DNA of 64,000 nt from an uncultured Prevotellaceae bacterium (GCA_900316355.1 ONCQ01000006.1:50900-114899); one strand, 5' to 3'. Positions 17,589 through 27,245 are shown, counted from the first letter of the stretch. Notes: generated by a model from the letters alone, not told the origin. A program made the numbers and translations.

Positions 17589-20411
17589 TTATCTTCCGCA
17601 TAGGTTTCTGAAGTCGCAGTATTCGCAAGTCTGAAGACGGGCGGTTTGGGTGAAGGGCGTGTGCTGGTCGAATATTTCAAGGATGAGTTGTTCCAGACGC
17701 TCGCTGAAGACGGCCGCGAGTGTAGGCGTGGCAACAGAGGCCGGCCCTGTAGGCGAGTTAGGGGATGAAGCCGCATCACGTGGAGAGGCGGGTTGTGCGA
17801 TGTCGTGGATGAACTGTGTACCTAGGCGGAGTTTAGGACTATAGCTCTCGGCGCCGGACTTATGGACATAGAATAGGCAGGGCGTGACAGGCATTTTATT
17901 GTTTTCGGCAACAATGGTGGCATAGAGCAGCGTTTGAAAGTAATAGTGTGCTTTCTGATCTGTGTCGTGGAAAAGCAGGTCAAGGGCGCTGACAGCCTCC
18001 GGACGGCCACCTGTCTTGTAGTCAACAACACGGAGTGCCGCTCCACCTGTGACGTTGCTGTCGTGAACGAGATCGAGGCGGTCGATGATGCCGCCGGTGT
18101 CGATTTCCATACCACGAATATGAAGCGTCTTGGTTTGAGGTTCCTCCAACTTAACAATGCGGAAGGGCGTGAGGTGACGATCGTGACGTAGAAGCTGTAG
18201 TAAATAGGTGGTTACAACGCGACGAGCTATGAAAAGAATGCCGTGGTATTCCTCTGGCATCCCCAGAAAGAACTTGTCGCAGAAGGCTTGTCGCACGATG
18301 GGGTCTAGGCGCTGTCCTTCCATCTCAATGAAGGGGTCGAGGTCTTGAGCACGGATTGTGTCACCGACTGAGATGAGTTGTGTGTAAAGAAGTTCTGCTG
18401 CACGATGGAATACATCCCCGAAGAGCTTGGCATCGAGGCCTTCGGCGGGATCTGGGTCGATGCGCATTCCCTGCACATAGCGGTAGTAAAAGGAAAGTGG
18501 GCATGATGTGTAGGTGTTCATGGCTGAAGGCGAAAGAAAACGCCTGTCTTTCCCTGTGCGGCCAGTGTTGTCGTAGTAGTCGCGTAGCTTTTGCATCAGC
18601 TCCGTCGTCTTCTCTACTACGATTGGCTCTGTGAGCTTCGGAGCGCAAGCTGCCTGCAACACGCGATGCTCGATCGGGAAATCCGTCTCAGCAAGGAGCT
18701 GTCGCAGGAAACGCGATATTTCGTTTTGACGAATGCCTGCATTACTCTCATTATACATGAAAGTGACTCGTTCGGCACGTTGTATGAGACGATAAAAATA
18801 GTATGCATAGACAGCTATCTTATGTTTGAGGGTGGTTAGCCCAAAGGCTTCACGTAGGTGGTATGGAATGAAGCTGCTGTCAGTCACCTTCTTGGGCAGG
18901 AAACCCTCGCCGACACTGAGCATAAGAATATTGCGAAAGTCGAGGGCGCGCGTCTCGAGTACGCCCATCACCTGAAGACCGATGGCCGGTTCACCATGGA
19001 ACGGGATTGTCTCAGCAGCGAGGACACTGCGGAGAAGGTGCGACAGTGTACTGTCGCTGACCGTGAGAAGCGGGGTATTACCAGACATGAGGTCAGCGAG
19101 ACGGTTAAGGCAGGTATAGGCACGGAAGATGCTTTCCGTAGCAATAATGTCATCGCGCAGCAGTGCGGCCACCTGCGTGAGAATGTCCTGTAGGTAACGC
19201 AGCAGTGCTGTGCCCTGCCCTACTATTTGTTGCCGCCATATGTTATCGTCAAGCATACGGGCATAGGGGTGTGCAGCGACGGCACGCAGCTGTTTAGTGC
19301 GGAAACGTTTTAGAACTGAGTCGTACCCTTCGGTCTGGAGTTCCATGAGTGCCAGCATAAAGCTATATACAGGCGTATCTGCCAAAGGAAATCCCATAGT
19401 GACATTCAGCGGGATCTCCGCATCCGGGATAGCGTGGAGCACGGGCTGCAGGAGCTGTTCGTTGCAGAGTACAACGGCTGTCTGGTTCTCGTGTTCAGTG
19501 AGGTGCTCTCTAAGCCATTCTGGCAGATATCGTGCCTGAGCATTTTCGCTGGAAGTGGTTACGAAGGTGAGCTGCTTGGGTGTACGTAAGTTGTTGAAGC
19601 AGGAGACCGCCAGTTCGTTGCCATAGCGCTCGAGGTTCTTTTGGAGAAAATATCCTGCTTCATGATTCTTCAGATAGAAGGTGTCGTAGTCCCAGTAGAA
19701 GAACGCCTGTCCGCGGCGTTTGAGGGCATCGAAGAGTGCCTGTTCCACGGCATTGAGAACATTGAAGCCCACGAAGACATACTTGGTATCGCCACTGCTC
19801 CATGAGGCCGCGTCAATGTTGGCAATGACGTCACGCTGGAGGGCACCCTCATAAAGCACGCCGTCGGCGCGCATGGAAGCGTTCAGGTCGGCGTAGATGT
19901 CAGGCAGCTGCTCCCAAAGCTGCAGAAAACGCTGCTTGAGCTCAGAGTTCTCTTCCAGGGAGAAATTACCGAAGAAGGAGCGAAGTGCCTCAACCTGATC
20001 TGAGTCTATATAGGAGTTATCGTCGAGCTGTCGCAAATCGTGGATATTGGTGAAGAGCTTCGAGGCATCCGCTAGTTGCTTGTCGATATCGTCGAAGTCG
20101 GCAAGTAGCACCTCACCCCAACCATAGAACTGGTCGAGTCCCTGCGGCTCTTTGACATGGGCGGCATAGGAACGGTAGAGGCGGCAGACGCTCTCCACGG
20201 GGTCGCAGAGCGTGTAGGGTGATGCCTCGGCAAAGAGTTCGCTGATGGTGCGATAGGTGGGAGTCCACACAGGCGTGGGTGAGAGCTCGGCGAGGGCCTG
20301 ATCCAAAAACAAGCTGGCACGCTTGCCCGGGAAAACAACGACGAGGTGGCTGAGGTTATGGCCGAAATGCTCAAGGAGCGAGGCGGCGACATGATGGAGA
20401 AAGGAGCGCAT
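17589..20411 (-). CDS. addB: AddB-like subunit: inactive helicase fold plus PD-(D/E)XK nuclease with Cys cluster
   Basis: 940 residues. The N-terminus (VVVFPGKRASLFLDQAL) corresponds to the helicase motif I region but lacks a Walker lysine set, as in AddB. The C-terminus carries a RecB-type nuclease: SPSAMNTYTSCPLSFYYR, GDVFHRAAE, RVVDYKTGG (D and K of PD-(D/E)XK) and a QTLLYA motif. Cys in TSCPLSF together with CEYCDFRNLC at the extreme C-terminus fits the four-cysteine Fe-S cluster described for AddB. It would form a complex with the AddA-like protein encoded 54 nt upstream in the same operon and process double-strand breaks for recombination. Confidence 0.85.
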   Translation of the reverse strand: MRSFLHHVAASLLEHFGHNLSHLVVVFPGKRASLFLDQALAELSPTPVWTPTYRTISELFAEASPYTLCDPVESVCRLYRSYAAHVKEPQGLDQFYGWGEVLLADFDDIDKQLADASKLFTNIHDLRQLDDNSYIDSDQVEALRSFFGNFSLEENSELKQRFLQLWEQLPDIYADLNASMRADGVLYEGALQRDVIANIDAASWSSGDTKYVFVGFNVLNAVEQALFDALKRRGQAFFYWDYDTFYLKNHEAGYFLQKNLERYGNELAVSCFNNLRTPKQLTFVTTSSENAQARYLPEWLREHLTEHENQTAVVLCNEQLLQPVLHAIPDAEIPLNVTMGFPLADTPVYSFMLALMELQTEGYDSVLKRFRTKQLRAVAAHPYARMLDDNIWRQQIVGQGTALLRYLQDILTQVAALLRDDIIATESIFRAYTCLNRLADLMSGNTPLLTVSDSTLSHLLRSVLAAETIPFHGEPAIGLQVMGVLETRALDFRNILMLSVGEGFLPKKVTDSSFIPYHLREAFGLTTLKHKIAVYAYYFYRLIQRAERVTFMYNESNAGIRQNEISRFLRQLLAETDFPIEHRVLQAACAPKLTEPIVVEKTTELMQKLRDYYDNTGRTGKDRRFLSPSAMNTYTSCPLSFYYRYVQGMRIDPDPAEGLDAKLFGDVFHRAAELLYTQLISVGDTIRAQDLDPFIEMEGQRLDPIVRQAFCDKFFLGMPEEYHGILFIARRVVTTYLLQLLRHDRHLTPFRIVKLEEPQTKTLHIRGMEIDTGGIIDRLDLVHDSNVTGGAALRVVDYKTGGRPEAVSALDLLFHDTDQKAHYYFQTLLYATIVAENNKMPVTPCLFYVHKSGAESYSPKLRLGTQFIHDIAQPASPRDAASSPNSPTGPASVATPTLAAVFSERLEQLILEIFDQHTPFTQTARLQTCEYCDFRNLCGR

Positions 20412-20465
20412 TATGGAGCGGAAATTGAAAGATGAATAGTATGGTACCTGAAACTTGGAATAGTC

Positions 20466-23400
20466 TTATGAGAGGGAGACAGGTGTGACGCGGGAAGAAT
20501 AGACGAACCAGAGGTAACCCTCGACGATAGCAGCAGGGTACATGGCAGCAAGGAGGAACATATAGTTCTTCACCTGTTGTTCGTAGGTGCTGCGCGGCCG
20601 CCCGAACTTGAAATCGACGACTACGACACGGGTGCCGTCGGCAGAAACCATCACACGGTCAGGACGGTGGTTGACGGGCTGACGGGTCTCCGCATCCAGA
20701 CTGACGATGGAGCATTCGTTGAAAAGCGTCCACTCGCCAGAGAACCACGATGCCACCTGCGGATTGCTAAAGCCACGCGCAAACCAAGTCTCCAAATCAG
20801 AGCGGCGCACGCTGACATAGGTGCCGTCGGGCGCAAAGCGGGAGATGACGCCTTCGTGTTCGAGGCTGTCCAACACACGCGGGACATCATCGAGCGTGGC
20901 AATCTGCTGCAGCACGCTGTGCAGCAGGCGTCCCAGTTCCAGATATTGCTGTTGACGGTAATGCTCATCAGCCATCGATGCCTCTTCGTCGTCCAGCGCC
21001 TCCGTCTTCGACGGCAACGAAGCCAGGAAGTCCTGCGAGCGGTTGCTCTGCCGGAAGGTGGCGCTGAGGGGATAGGAGTGCATGGTGATGTCGATGGGTG
21101 TGGCCGTGGGCGTCAGACGGTTTTCCTGCTTGGTGGCGCTCTTTTTCCCATCATTTGCTTCATCAGAGGTGAGCATAGGTTCACCCAACAGCGTACCATT
21201 GGGAATAATGGTGGCAATGAGGTCGCCCACAGTACGCTTGGACTTGTTGAGTCCATCAGCATTACCTACAGCCCAGGCATAAAAGTTGCAGGCAGGACGG
21301 GTGAAGCCCACGTAGAGGGCGTTAAGTTCATCGAGACGCGAGAGGAGATGCTCCTCGGCATAGTCACGATTGAAAACAGAATTGGGAGCCGTCTTGGAAT
21401 TAGGGGTGATAGGCAACAGTTGCAGCTCATTGAAAGGCTCTTGAGAGGGAGCACACCACAGCAGGTCTGTGGCACGGTCACGCTCAAAAGCCCACGTGCA
21501 GAAGGGCATGAAGACAGTGTGAAACTCCAACCCCTTGGCTTTATGGATGGTCATGATGCGTATGCCGTTGACCTGTCCAGCAGGGATGGCCTGACGTGAG
21601 AGACGCTCGTCCCAATATACAAGGAAGGAGTGAATGTCCGCCGATTCGCTGTGCTGGAAATCCAACACGACATCGAAGAAGCCAAAGATATAGGCATCTT
21701 GATGGGCAAAGGCATCAAGGTGCAGGTCGCGGTAGAGCGTCTCAACCAGCTCGTAGAGCGGCAGTCGGAAGAGCTCTGTAGAGAGGCCTTCTGGCGGCAA
21801 CGAGGGGATCTGGGTGCGCAAGTAGTAGGCAGAGATGACATCGGTGTCATCGTCCAGCACACGCAAAGCTGCAATGATGGCTTCCACCGCCGGTGAGGCG
21901 GAGAGCAAGAAGGCTTCATCGCTGACAATAGGCGGCATGTCGGCGTCCTCGGCAAAACTATCGATGATGGGGGCCATGTCACTGTTGTTACGCACGAGGA
22001 TGGTCATGGCGCTGTATGGCAAGCCCTTGGCATGTAGCTCACGGACCTGTTCCTTGACATCCTCGAGGATGACGGGTTGCCAGTCGCTGCGTTTGGGGTA
22101 GTCTGCTGTATTGAGGACGGTGACAGAGACAAAGCCAGGACTCGATAGTGACGCTTTGGGCTCGGAAGTGGAACCGCCCACGGCTGCAGCATCCTCGGCA
22201 GGGGTGTACTGCTTGACATCAGCATAGGCTTCGACGAAGGAGAAGGTACCGCGGAGAATGGTAATCTCGACGGCTGAGACTTGGTCGAGACTGCGGGCGG
22301 CTTCTCGGAAAAACTCATTGTTGAAATGAATGATGATGTCGGCACTGCGGCGGTTGACGTTGAGATGCTGTATTTGTGGCGGCGGCATCATGCCATGCTC
22401 GATATTGCCCAAGATGCGCCAGTCGCCACCGCGCCAGCGGTAGATGCTCTGCTTGACATCGCCCACGAGCAGGTTGCGGCCGCCCTTGGCCAGGCTCTCG
22501 AGGAGTAGCACGCGGAAGTTCTTCCACTGCAGGCTGGAGGTGTCCTGGAACTCGTCGATCATCACGTGGTGCAGCAGTGCGCCTATCTTCTCGAACACAA
22601 AGGGTGCATCACTCTCCCCCACCATACGGCTCAGCAGGATGGGCGTCTTGGCCAGATTGAAGCGTGAGGTCTCGGCATTGATGTCTGCCACTTCGCGGTC
22701 GATGGCATCAAGAAGGCAGAGAGGCTTGAGATGTGCCAGCGCCAGACGGGCGCTGTTAGCCTGGAACTGCATCTTCGGCAGGCTTTCAACGAGGTCAGAG
22801 AGGAGGCTCCCGACGACATCCGCAGCTTCAATGAGTTCCGAACGATGTTGTTCTGCTTTCCTGACCATCATCAGCGGATTGCTGGCCCACTTTGTAATGA
22901 GTGCCCCAGGTTCCACATCAATATCTCCATCTTTCAGATGCTCGACAAAGACGGACAACGTCTTGCCGTTGGAGAAATCCGTATAGGAGATACCCGCATC
23001 ATACACGGCATGTTCTATCTGAGCGCCTGCACTCTTCAGGCGCTCGACAGGAATGGTGCTCATCTCGTTGAGTTGACGGATGAACGTCCGCATGAAATCG
23101 GGGTCGGTGAGGCGCTGTCGCAATTGCTCGCCGCGCAGAAGATAGTCCTCGTTGAAGATGGCACGACCGAAGTTCTTCACTTCGCGCGTCACATCCCATC
23201 GCTGGTCGTTGGCAATGCGCTCACGTACGAGGCTGTAGAGCCACTCAAACACCTGAGGTTCGTCCTGTAGGCGGTCCACAATGCGATCTACCGCCTTTGA
23301 CAACACCTCGGCATCGCTGATTTCCACCTGTAAGTTCGCCGTGAGACCCAGCTCATGTGCCAAGCCACGAAGAATGGTTTGGAAAAAAGCATCGATGGTT

Positions 23401-23744
23401 TGCACGCGAAAGCGGTTGTAGTCGTGAAGAATCTGATGCAATGCCTCGCGACACCGGCGACGTAGTTCGTCGTCGGTGAACATATCGGCCGCCTCGTTTC
23501 TCAAGGCCGCGCGCAAAGCCTTGAAGTAAGCTTGACTGCCAGAAAGACTATGACCGATACCATAGAGTTGACTAAGGATGCGATCCTTCATCTCGCCCGT
23601 GGCTTTGTTGGTGAAGGTGACGGCCAGGATGCGGGCGTATTCGGCTGGTTCTTCAGCCATTACCAGCAGTTTTATATACTGTACTGCCAGCGTGAATGTC
23701 TTGCCGGAACCGGCCGATGCTTTGTAAACGGTGAGTGATGACAT
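20466..23744 (-). CDS. addA: AddA-like UvrD helicase with C-terminal RecB-family nuclease
   Basis: 1092 residues. Walker A ASAGSGKT spans residues 9-16 (K15), followed by LAVTFTNKAT, a Walker B region MIDEFQDTS, GDVKQSIYRWRGGDW, a motif V HKAKGLEF and FTRPACNFY. The C-terminus has the nuclease core VVVVDFKFG with a downstream YEQQVKNYMFLL helix. The order is that of AddA/RecB: ATP-driven translocation plus end resection. It is paired with AddB 54 nt downstream. The start at 23744 follows a good Bacteroidota promoter by about 50 nt. Confidence 0.9.
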   Translation of the reverse strand: MSSLTVYKASAGSGKTFTLAVQYIKLLVMAEEPAEYARILAVTFTNKATGEMKDRILSQLYGIGHSLSGSQAYFKALRAALRNEAADMFTDDELRRRCREALHQILHDYNRFRVQTIDAFFQTILRGLAHELGLTANLQVEISDAEVLSKAVDRIVDRLQDEPQVFEWLYSLVRERIANDQRWDVTREVKNFGRAIFNEDYLLRGEQLRQRLTDPDFMRTFIRQLNEMSTIPVERLKSAGAQIEHAVYDAGISYTDFSNGKTLSVFVEHLKDGDIDVEPGALITKWASNPLMMVRKAEQHRSELIEAADVVGSLLSDLVESLPKMQFQANSARLALAHLKPLCLLDAIDREVADINAETSRFNLAKTPILLSRMVGESDAPFVFEKIGALLHHVMIDEFQDTSSLQWKNFRVLLLESLAKGGRNLLVGDVKQSIYRWRGGDWRILGNIEHGMMPPPQIQHLNVNRRSADIIIHFNNEFFREAARSLDQVSAVEITILRGTFSFVEAYADVKQYTPAEDAAAVGGSTSEPKASLSSPGFVSVTVLNTADYPKRSDWQPVILEDVKEQVRELHAKGLPYSAMTILVRNNSDMAPIIDSFAEDADMPPIVSDEAFLLSASPAVEAIIAALRVLDDDTDVISAYYLRTQIPSLPPEGLSTELFRLPLYELVETLYRDLHLDAFAHQDAYIFGFFDVVLDFQHSESADIHSFLVYWDERLSRQAIPAGQVNGIRIMTIHKAKGLEFHTVFMPFCTWAFERDRATDLLWCAPSQEPFNELQLLPITPNSKTAPNSVFNRDYAEEHLLSRLDELNALYVGFTRPACNFYAWAVGNADGLNKSKRTVGDLIATIIPNGTLLGEPMLTSDEANDGKKSATKQENRLTPTATPIDITMHSYPLSATFRQSNRSQDFLASLPSKTEALDDEEASMADEHYRQQQYLELGRLLHSVLQQIATLDDVPRVLDSLEHEGVISRFAPDGTYVSVRRSDLETWFARGFSNPQVASWFSGEWTLFNECSIVSLDAETRQPVNHRPDRVMVSADGTRVVVVDFKFGRPRSTYEQQVKNYMFLLAAMYPAAIVEGYLWFVYSSRVTPVSLS

Positions 23745-23793
23745 AACACCTTATTTATATATAGGCCTCGTAGCCACATGCTGTAATTTGCGG

Positions 23794-23824
23794 CAAAGAT
23801 ATAAAGAAAATGCGAATTGACAAA
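23794..23824 (-). promoter_or_regulatory. addAB operon promoter
   Basis: On the minus strand a TTTG at 23824-23821, a 19-nt spacer and TATCTTTG at 23801-23794 match the consensus closely. The leader to the addA start is roughly 46 nt. Confidence 0.72.
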
Positions 23825-23858
23825 AGTTTAGGTTCATAAAGAATTTTTTATCGAAATA

Positions 23859-23892
23859 TTGATGGTATTTAGAACTATTTGCTGTATCTTTG
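23859..23892 (+). promoter_or_regulatory. promoter of the HU-SPOR gene, ending 5 nt before its ATG
   Basis: TATCTTTG at 23885-23892 matches the -7 box; TTG at 23859-23861 is a possible -33 element (23-nt spacer, slightly long). The start codon is at 23898, so a transcript made here would have almost no leader. The box also rules out the ATG at 23859 as a start on this transcript. Confidence 0.55.
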
Positions 23893-23897
23893 CAGCG

Positions 23898-24887
23898 ATG
23901 AATACACTTTCCCAACACATTGAGTACCTGTTGCTCAGCCATAACTGCGTGATTGTCCCGCAGTTTGGTGCTTTTGTGGCCCTCACAAGCAATGCGCAGC
24001 GCGCAGAAAACGAGGACCTGTTTTTCCCACCTCGGCGTATCGTCCGCTTTAACCCAGATCTTGTGGAGGACGACGGCTTGTTGGTAGGCGTTGTGCAGGC
24101 AGTGCATCGCTGCACACTGTCCGACGCTAAACGTCAGGTGCAGAGTATGGTGCTGCAACTGCGTAGCCAGCTGTTGGCCGACGGTCAGGTGGATTTCGGA
24201 AGCATAGGTATCTTCACACAGGATGAGGACGGACACGTGGACTTCTCCACCTGTCAGGCCGGTGTGCTCACGCCCCTCTACTACGGGCTGGATGCTTTCA
24301 CCATGCCGAAGCTGACGACCAGCCAGCGCAGAGGAAAGCTCGCAGATGCCCACAAGAGCAAGACCGAAGGATTCAATGATACTGACAAGAGCATCGTGAT
24401 ACGCATCAACCGCCGTTCGCTGCGTTATGTGGTTGCCGCCGCTGCCGCCATCCTGATTTGCGTGCTCTTCTCGGTACCCGTTTCTATGAAGCGCGAATCC
24501 TTTGTGCAGGAGGCTTCTGTGCTGACGGTGAAAACTCAGGAAAGTGCGCCGTCAATGCCTGCTGTGCAGCAGCCAAAGGTCGAGATTCAGCAGCCAGCTT
24601 CTGTCATCGAGATTCCTGCGGCACCCGCTACGGAAGTCGTGACTGAGGCTCCCGCCGCACCCCAATATGCCATCGTACTGGCCAGCGATGTCAGCCTCAC
24701 GAACGCCGAGCATTATGTGGCAGACCTGCAGCAGCGTGGTTTCAAGACAGCCCAGATACATTTTAATGGGAAGAAGCGTCGCGTGGTGCTCACAGGCTAT
24801 GCCGACGAGACTGAAGCCTATAATGCAAACGCCGCCCTGCACCAAAAAGGCCAGGAGTTTGCCAACAGCTGGGTAATGAAACTCTGA
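23898..24887 (+). CDS. HU-like DNA-binding / SPOR domain membrane protein
   Basis: About 329 residues, starting at ATG 23898 (MNTLSQHIEYLL) rather than the ATG 39 nt upstream, because family members begin like this and a promoter lies between. Residues 1-140 resemble the paired HU-type domains (CCDC81-like prokaryotic HU) with CVIVPQFGAFVAL and VNFGSIGIF-like strands. A single membrane span lies near residues 175-192 (VVAAAAAILICVLFSV), then a Pro/Ala/Glu-rich linker, and a SPOR domain occupies the last ~75 residues (YAIVLASDVSLTNAEHYV). SPOR domains bind denuded peptidoglycan at division septa, so the protein may link wall and nucleoid; that link is inference. Confidence 0.82.
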   Translation: MNTLSQHIEYLLLSHNCVIVPQFGAFVALTSNAQRAENEDLFFPPRRIVRFNPDLVEDDGLLVGVVQAVHRCTLSDAKRQVQSMVLQLRSQLLADGQVDFGSIGIFTQDEDGHVDFSTCQAGVLTPLYYGLDAFTMPKLTTSQRRGKLADAHKSKTEGFNDTDKSIVIRINRRSLRYVVAAAAAILICVLFSVPVSMKRESFVQEASVLTVKTQESAPSMPAVQQPKVEIQQPASVIEIPAAPATEVVTEAPAAPQYAIVLASDVSLTNAEHYVADLQQRGFKTAQIHFNGKKRRVVLTGYADETEAYNANAALHQKGQEFANSWVMKL

Positions 24888-24915
24888 CACCCCCTACCCT
24901 GTTTCCTTTGCGGCC

Positions 24916-25419
24916 ATGAAGAAAGTCCGTTGTCCCAAGTGTGACCACTACATGCCTTTTGATGACACCCGCTACCAGAGTGGCGAGGTGCTCGTCTTTG
25001 AATGTCCTAATTGCCATAAGCAGTTCGGGCTTCGCATAGGTGCTAAGAGCATTCAAGAAGAACATGAAGACTGTGGCTCTATCTTAGTGATAGAGAACGT
25101 CTTTCATCATGAGCAAAGAATAGATTTACAGATGGGTGACAATGTGATTGGGCGCTATGTTAAGGGCTCCGATATCAATGCTCCCATTGAGACCGTTGAC
25201 CCCAGCGTAGATACCACGCATTGCATTATTAACGTCAGTCGGAATCGTGCCGGACAACTTATCTACACACTGCGCGACGCCAGCACCGACGGCACCGGCA
25301 CCTTTGTCAGCAATACCATGCTCGGTGCCAAGGACCGCCTGCGGCTCGACCACGGAGCCATCATCACCATCGGTGCGACAACGATGATCTTCCGCGCCGC
25401 AGGGTGCGAAGAGGATTAA
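24916..25419 (+). CDS. zinc-ribbon plus FHA domain protein
   Basis: 167 residues. Two CxxC pairs at C6/C9 and C30/C33 form an MJ0042-type zinc ribbon. Residues ~65-160 fit an FHA fold (MGDNVIGRYVKGSDINAP, then a His/Asn-rich turn THCIINVSR and a Gly-Thr-Phe-Val-Ser-Asn turn), the phosphothreonine-binding module. No kinase or phosphatase is adjacent. It lies 28 nt after the HU-SPOR gene and probably shares its transcript, which ends at a strong palindrome just after the stop. Confidence 0.82.
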   Translation: MKKVRCPKCDHYMPFDDTRYQSGEVLVFECPNCHKQFGLRIGAKSIQEEHEDCGSILVIENVFHHEQRIDLQMGDNVIGRYVKGSDINAPIETVDPSVDTTHCIINVSRNRAGQLIYTLRDASTDGTGTFVSNTMLGAKDRLRLDHGAIITIGATTMIFRAAGCEED

Positions 25420-25420
25420 A

Positions 25421-25448
25421 AAAAGGCTTGCAGATCTGCAAGCCTTTT
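25421..25448. terminator. bidirectional terminator (28-bp perfect palindrome)
   Basis: A perfect palindrome with 14-nt arms (AAAAGGCTTGCAGA and its complement). The arms start and end in A/T runs, so it can work as an intrinsic terminator on both strands. It lies between the convergent FHA and DUF3127 genes. Confidence 0.85.
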
Positions 25449-25465
25449 CTGTTGATATCTCTTGA

Positions 25466-25903
25466 TTAGAAGGGAAGGTCGTCATTGCTCTCTCCTGAGA
25501 ATGCTTGTGCCTCAGGGGCCGGTGCTGCGGCAGGAGCGGGAGCGGCAGATGCAGCTGCCGGGAAGGGAGCCGCCTGGGGCGCTGCGCCAAAGCCTGCATT
25601 GGGATCTGCGGGAGCTGCCACGGCATTGGGGTCGTAGGGTACGACCTTCCATGCACGAATCTGGTTGTACCAACGACCATTATATTCACGCGCATCGATA
25701 TCGAGGCTGACGGTCAGCATCTGACCGACTTGAATGTTGAACTGTGCAATGCGATCGGTGCCAAAGACCTCAAAGCAGCACTTACGCGGATACTGTTCCA
25801 TTGTCTCCAAAACATAAGATGCTACTTTCCACTCGCTTCCCGAACGCTGGGAAACACCTCCGCGCTCTGGGAGCACCATGATGATTTTTCCTGAGATTTC
25901 CAT
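25466..25903 (-). CDS. DUF3127 protein with SSB-like acidic C-terminal tip
   Basis: About 145 residues from ATG 25903 (MEISGKIIMVLPERGG); an upstream in-frame ATG at 25960 lies inside the promoter and is unlikely. Residues 1-95 form an OB-fold-like DUF3127 domain (CFEVFGTDRIAQF, SLDIDAREYNGRWYNQIRAWKV). A flexible Ala/Pro-rich linker follows, and the protein ends in NDDLPF, the tip that single-strand-binding proteins use to recruit repair and replication partners. This supports a nucleic-acid-binding role; the biochemistry of DUF3127 is not known to me. It is transcribed divergently from dnaN. Confidence 0.85.
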   Translation of the reverse strand: MEISGKIIMVLPERGGVSQRSGSEWKVASYVLETMEQYPRKCCFEVFGTDRIAQFNIQVGQMLTVSLDIDAREYNGRWYNQIRAWKVVPYDPNAVAAPADPNAGFGAAPQAAPFPAAASAAPAPAAAPAPEAQAFSGESNDDLPF

Positions 25904-25957
25904 GTCTGAAATGTGATTATTATGATGAAAAATTGATTCCTTTTTGAAAAAGCGATG

Positions 25958-25965
25958 CAAATATA
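25958..25965 (-). promoter_or_regulatory. -7 element for the DUF3127 gene
   Basis: TATATTTG on the minus strand at 25965-25958, about 55 nt before the chosen start at 25903. I see no convincing -33 element. Confidence 0.5.
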
Positions 25966-26005
25966 GCCCTTTCTCTTCATGTTTTGAAACTTTTTGGCCA
26001 TTTTT

Positions 26006-26037
26006 TTTGCCTATTCGGACAAAAGTTCTTAATTTTG
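26006..26037 (+). promoter_or_regulatory. dnaN promoter
   Basis: TTTG at 26006-26009, a 20-nt spacer and TAATTTTG at 26030-26037. The start at 26101 follows after about 60 nt. Confidence 0.72.
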
Positions 26038-26100
26038 CTCGGTTTTAATAGGCATCCCATGTCTTTTTGCCCGCGATAACAACATAAAATGATATCATAT

Positions 26101-27225
26101 ATGAAGATTAAAGTCTCCAGCGCGGCGCTCTTCAGCCGCCTCACCTCCATCAACCGAGTTCTCAACAGCAAAAACTCTCTGCCCATTTTGGATTGCTACC
26201 TGTTCGAGGTAGATGGACAGAAGATGTCCATCACGGCTTCCGACAGCGAAACGACCTTGGTCACCAGCGTCGAGCTGATAGAGAGCGATATGAATGCCCG
26301 CTTCTGCATCAAAGCCAAAACCATTCAGGACTCACTCAAGGAGATTTCCGACCAGCCCGTGACACTGGATATCGACCTGGACAACATGAAGATTGTTGGT
26401 CAGTACAAGAACGGTACCTTCAGCATCGCCGGGGAACGTGCCGATGAGTATCCTGCACCCCATAACATCGAAGCTGATGCCCAAAGTTTCACCATCAAGC
26501 AGAACGTGCTGCTCACCGGTATCAACCAAAGCATCTTCGCCACAGCCGACGATGAGATACGTCCGGTGATGACGGGTATCTACTTTGACTTCACCCCCGA
26601 CTGCCTCGTCTTCGTAGGCACCGACGGGCGCAAGCTGGTGCGTAAGAAGGAGTTCTCCGTGAAGAGCGAGCAGCAGATGGGCTTCATCCTGCCTAAGAAA
26701 CCGGCCAACATCCTGAAGGGCCTCCTGCAGAAAGGCGACGCCACCGCTGAGCTGACCTTCAACGACAAAATGGCAAGGGTAGAAACCACAGACTTCACCC
26801 TCACCTGCCGCCTTATCGACGGGCGCTACCCCAACTACAACAGCGTGATTCCGCAGAACAACCCCTACAAGGCAACCATCGACCGCAGCGCCCTCGTATC
26901 GACGCTGAAGCGCGTGTTGGTGTTCAGCAGCCAGAGTAGCGCACAGGTGAAGCTGGCATTCAAGAAGGACTTGCTGACCGTCAGCGGTCAGGACGTGGAC
27001 TTCTCCACCTCCGCTGAAGAGCGTCTGATTTGCGAGTACGACTACCCCGCCATGAACATCGGCTTCAAGGGCACCCTCCTGCTCGACATCCTGGGCAATC
27101 TGGAGTGCAACGAGGTCATCTTCGAGTTGGCAGACCCCGGCCGTGCCGGTATCATCACGCCTGCCGAGCAAAAGGAGGGCGAGGAAATTCTCATGCTCCT
27201 GATGCCGATGATGTTGAATGACTAA
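26101..27225 (+). CDS. dnaN: DNA polymerase III beta subunit (sliding clamp)
   Basis: 374 residues from ATG 26101 (MKIKVSSAALFSRL); the ATG four codons upstream is less like family starts. Three clamp domains can be read: LPILDCYLFEV in domain 1, DEIRPVMTGIYFD and ATDGRKLV-type FVGTDGRKLV in domain 2, and a conserved C-terminal LMPMML near the end, as in other beta clamps. Two protomers form the ring that tethers polymerase to DNA. The gene stands in its own transcription unit with a good promoter and a hairpin after the stop. Confidence 0.96.
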   Translation: MKIKVSSAALFSRLTSINRVLNSKNSLPILDCYLFEVDGQKMSITASDSETTLVTSVELIESDMNARFCIKAKTIQDSLKEISDQPVTLDIDLDNMKIVGQYKNGTFSIAGERADEYPAPHNIEADAQSFTIKQNVLLTGINQSIFATADDEIRPVMTGIYFDFTPDCLVFVGTDGRKLVRKKEFSVKSEQQMGFILPKKPANILKGLLQKGDATAELTFNDKMARVETTDFTLTCRLIDGRYPNYNSVIPQNNPYKATIDRSALVSTLKRVLVFSSQSSAQVKLAFKKDLLTVSGQDVDFSTSAEERLICEYDYPAMNIGFKGTLLLDILGNLECNEVIFELADPGRAGIITPAEQKEGEEILMLLMPMMLND

Positions 27226-27245
27226 GTCATCGCATCCCGCTTCTT

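Noticed and set aside
20577-21599. Long plus-strand open frame opposite addA
   Set aside because: It is antisense to strong AddA motifs, has no recognisable domain and reflects codon bias of the real gene.
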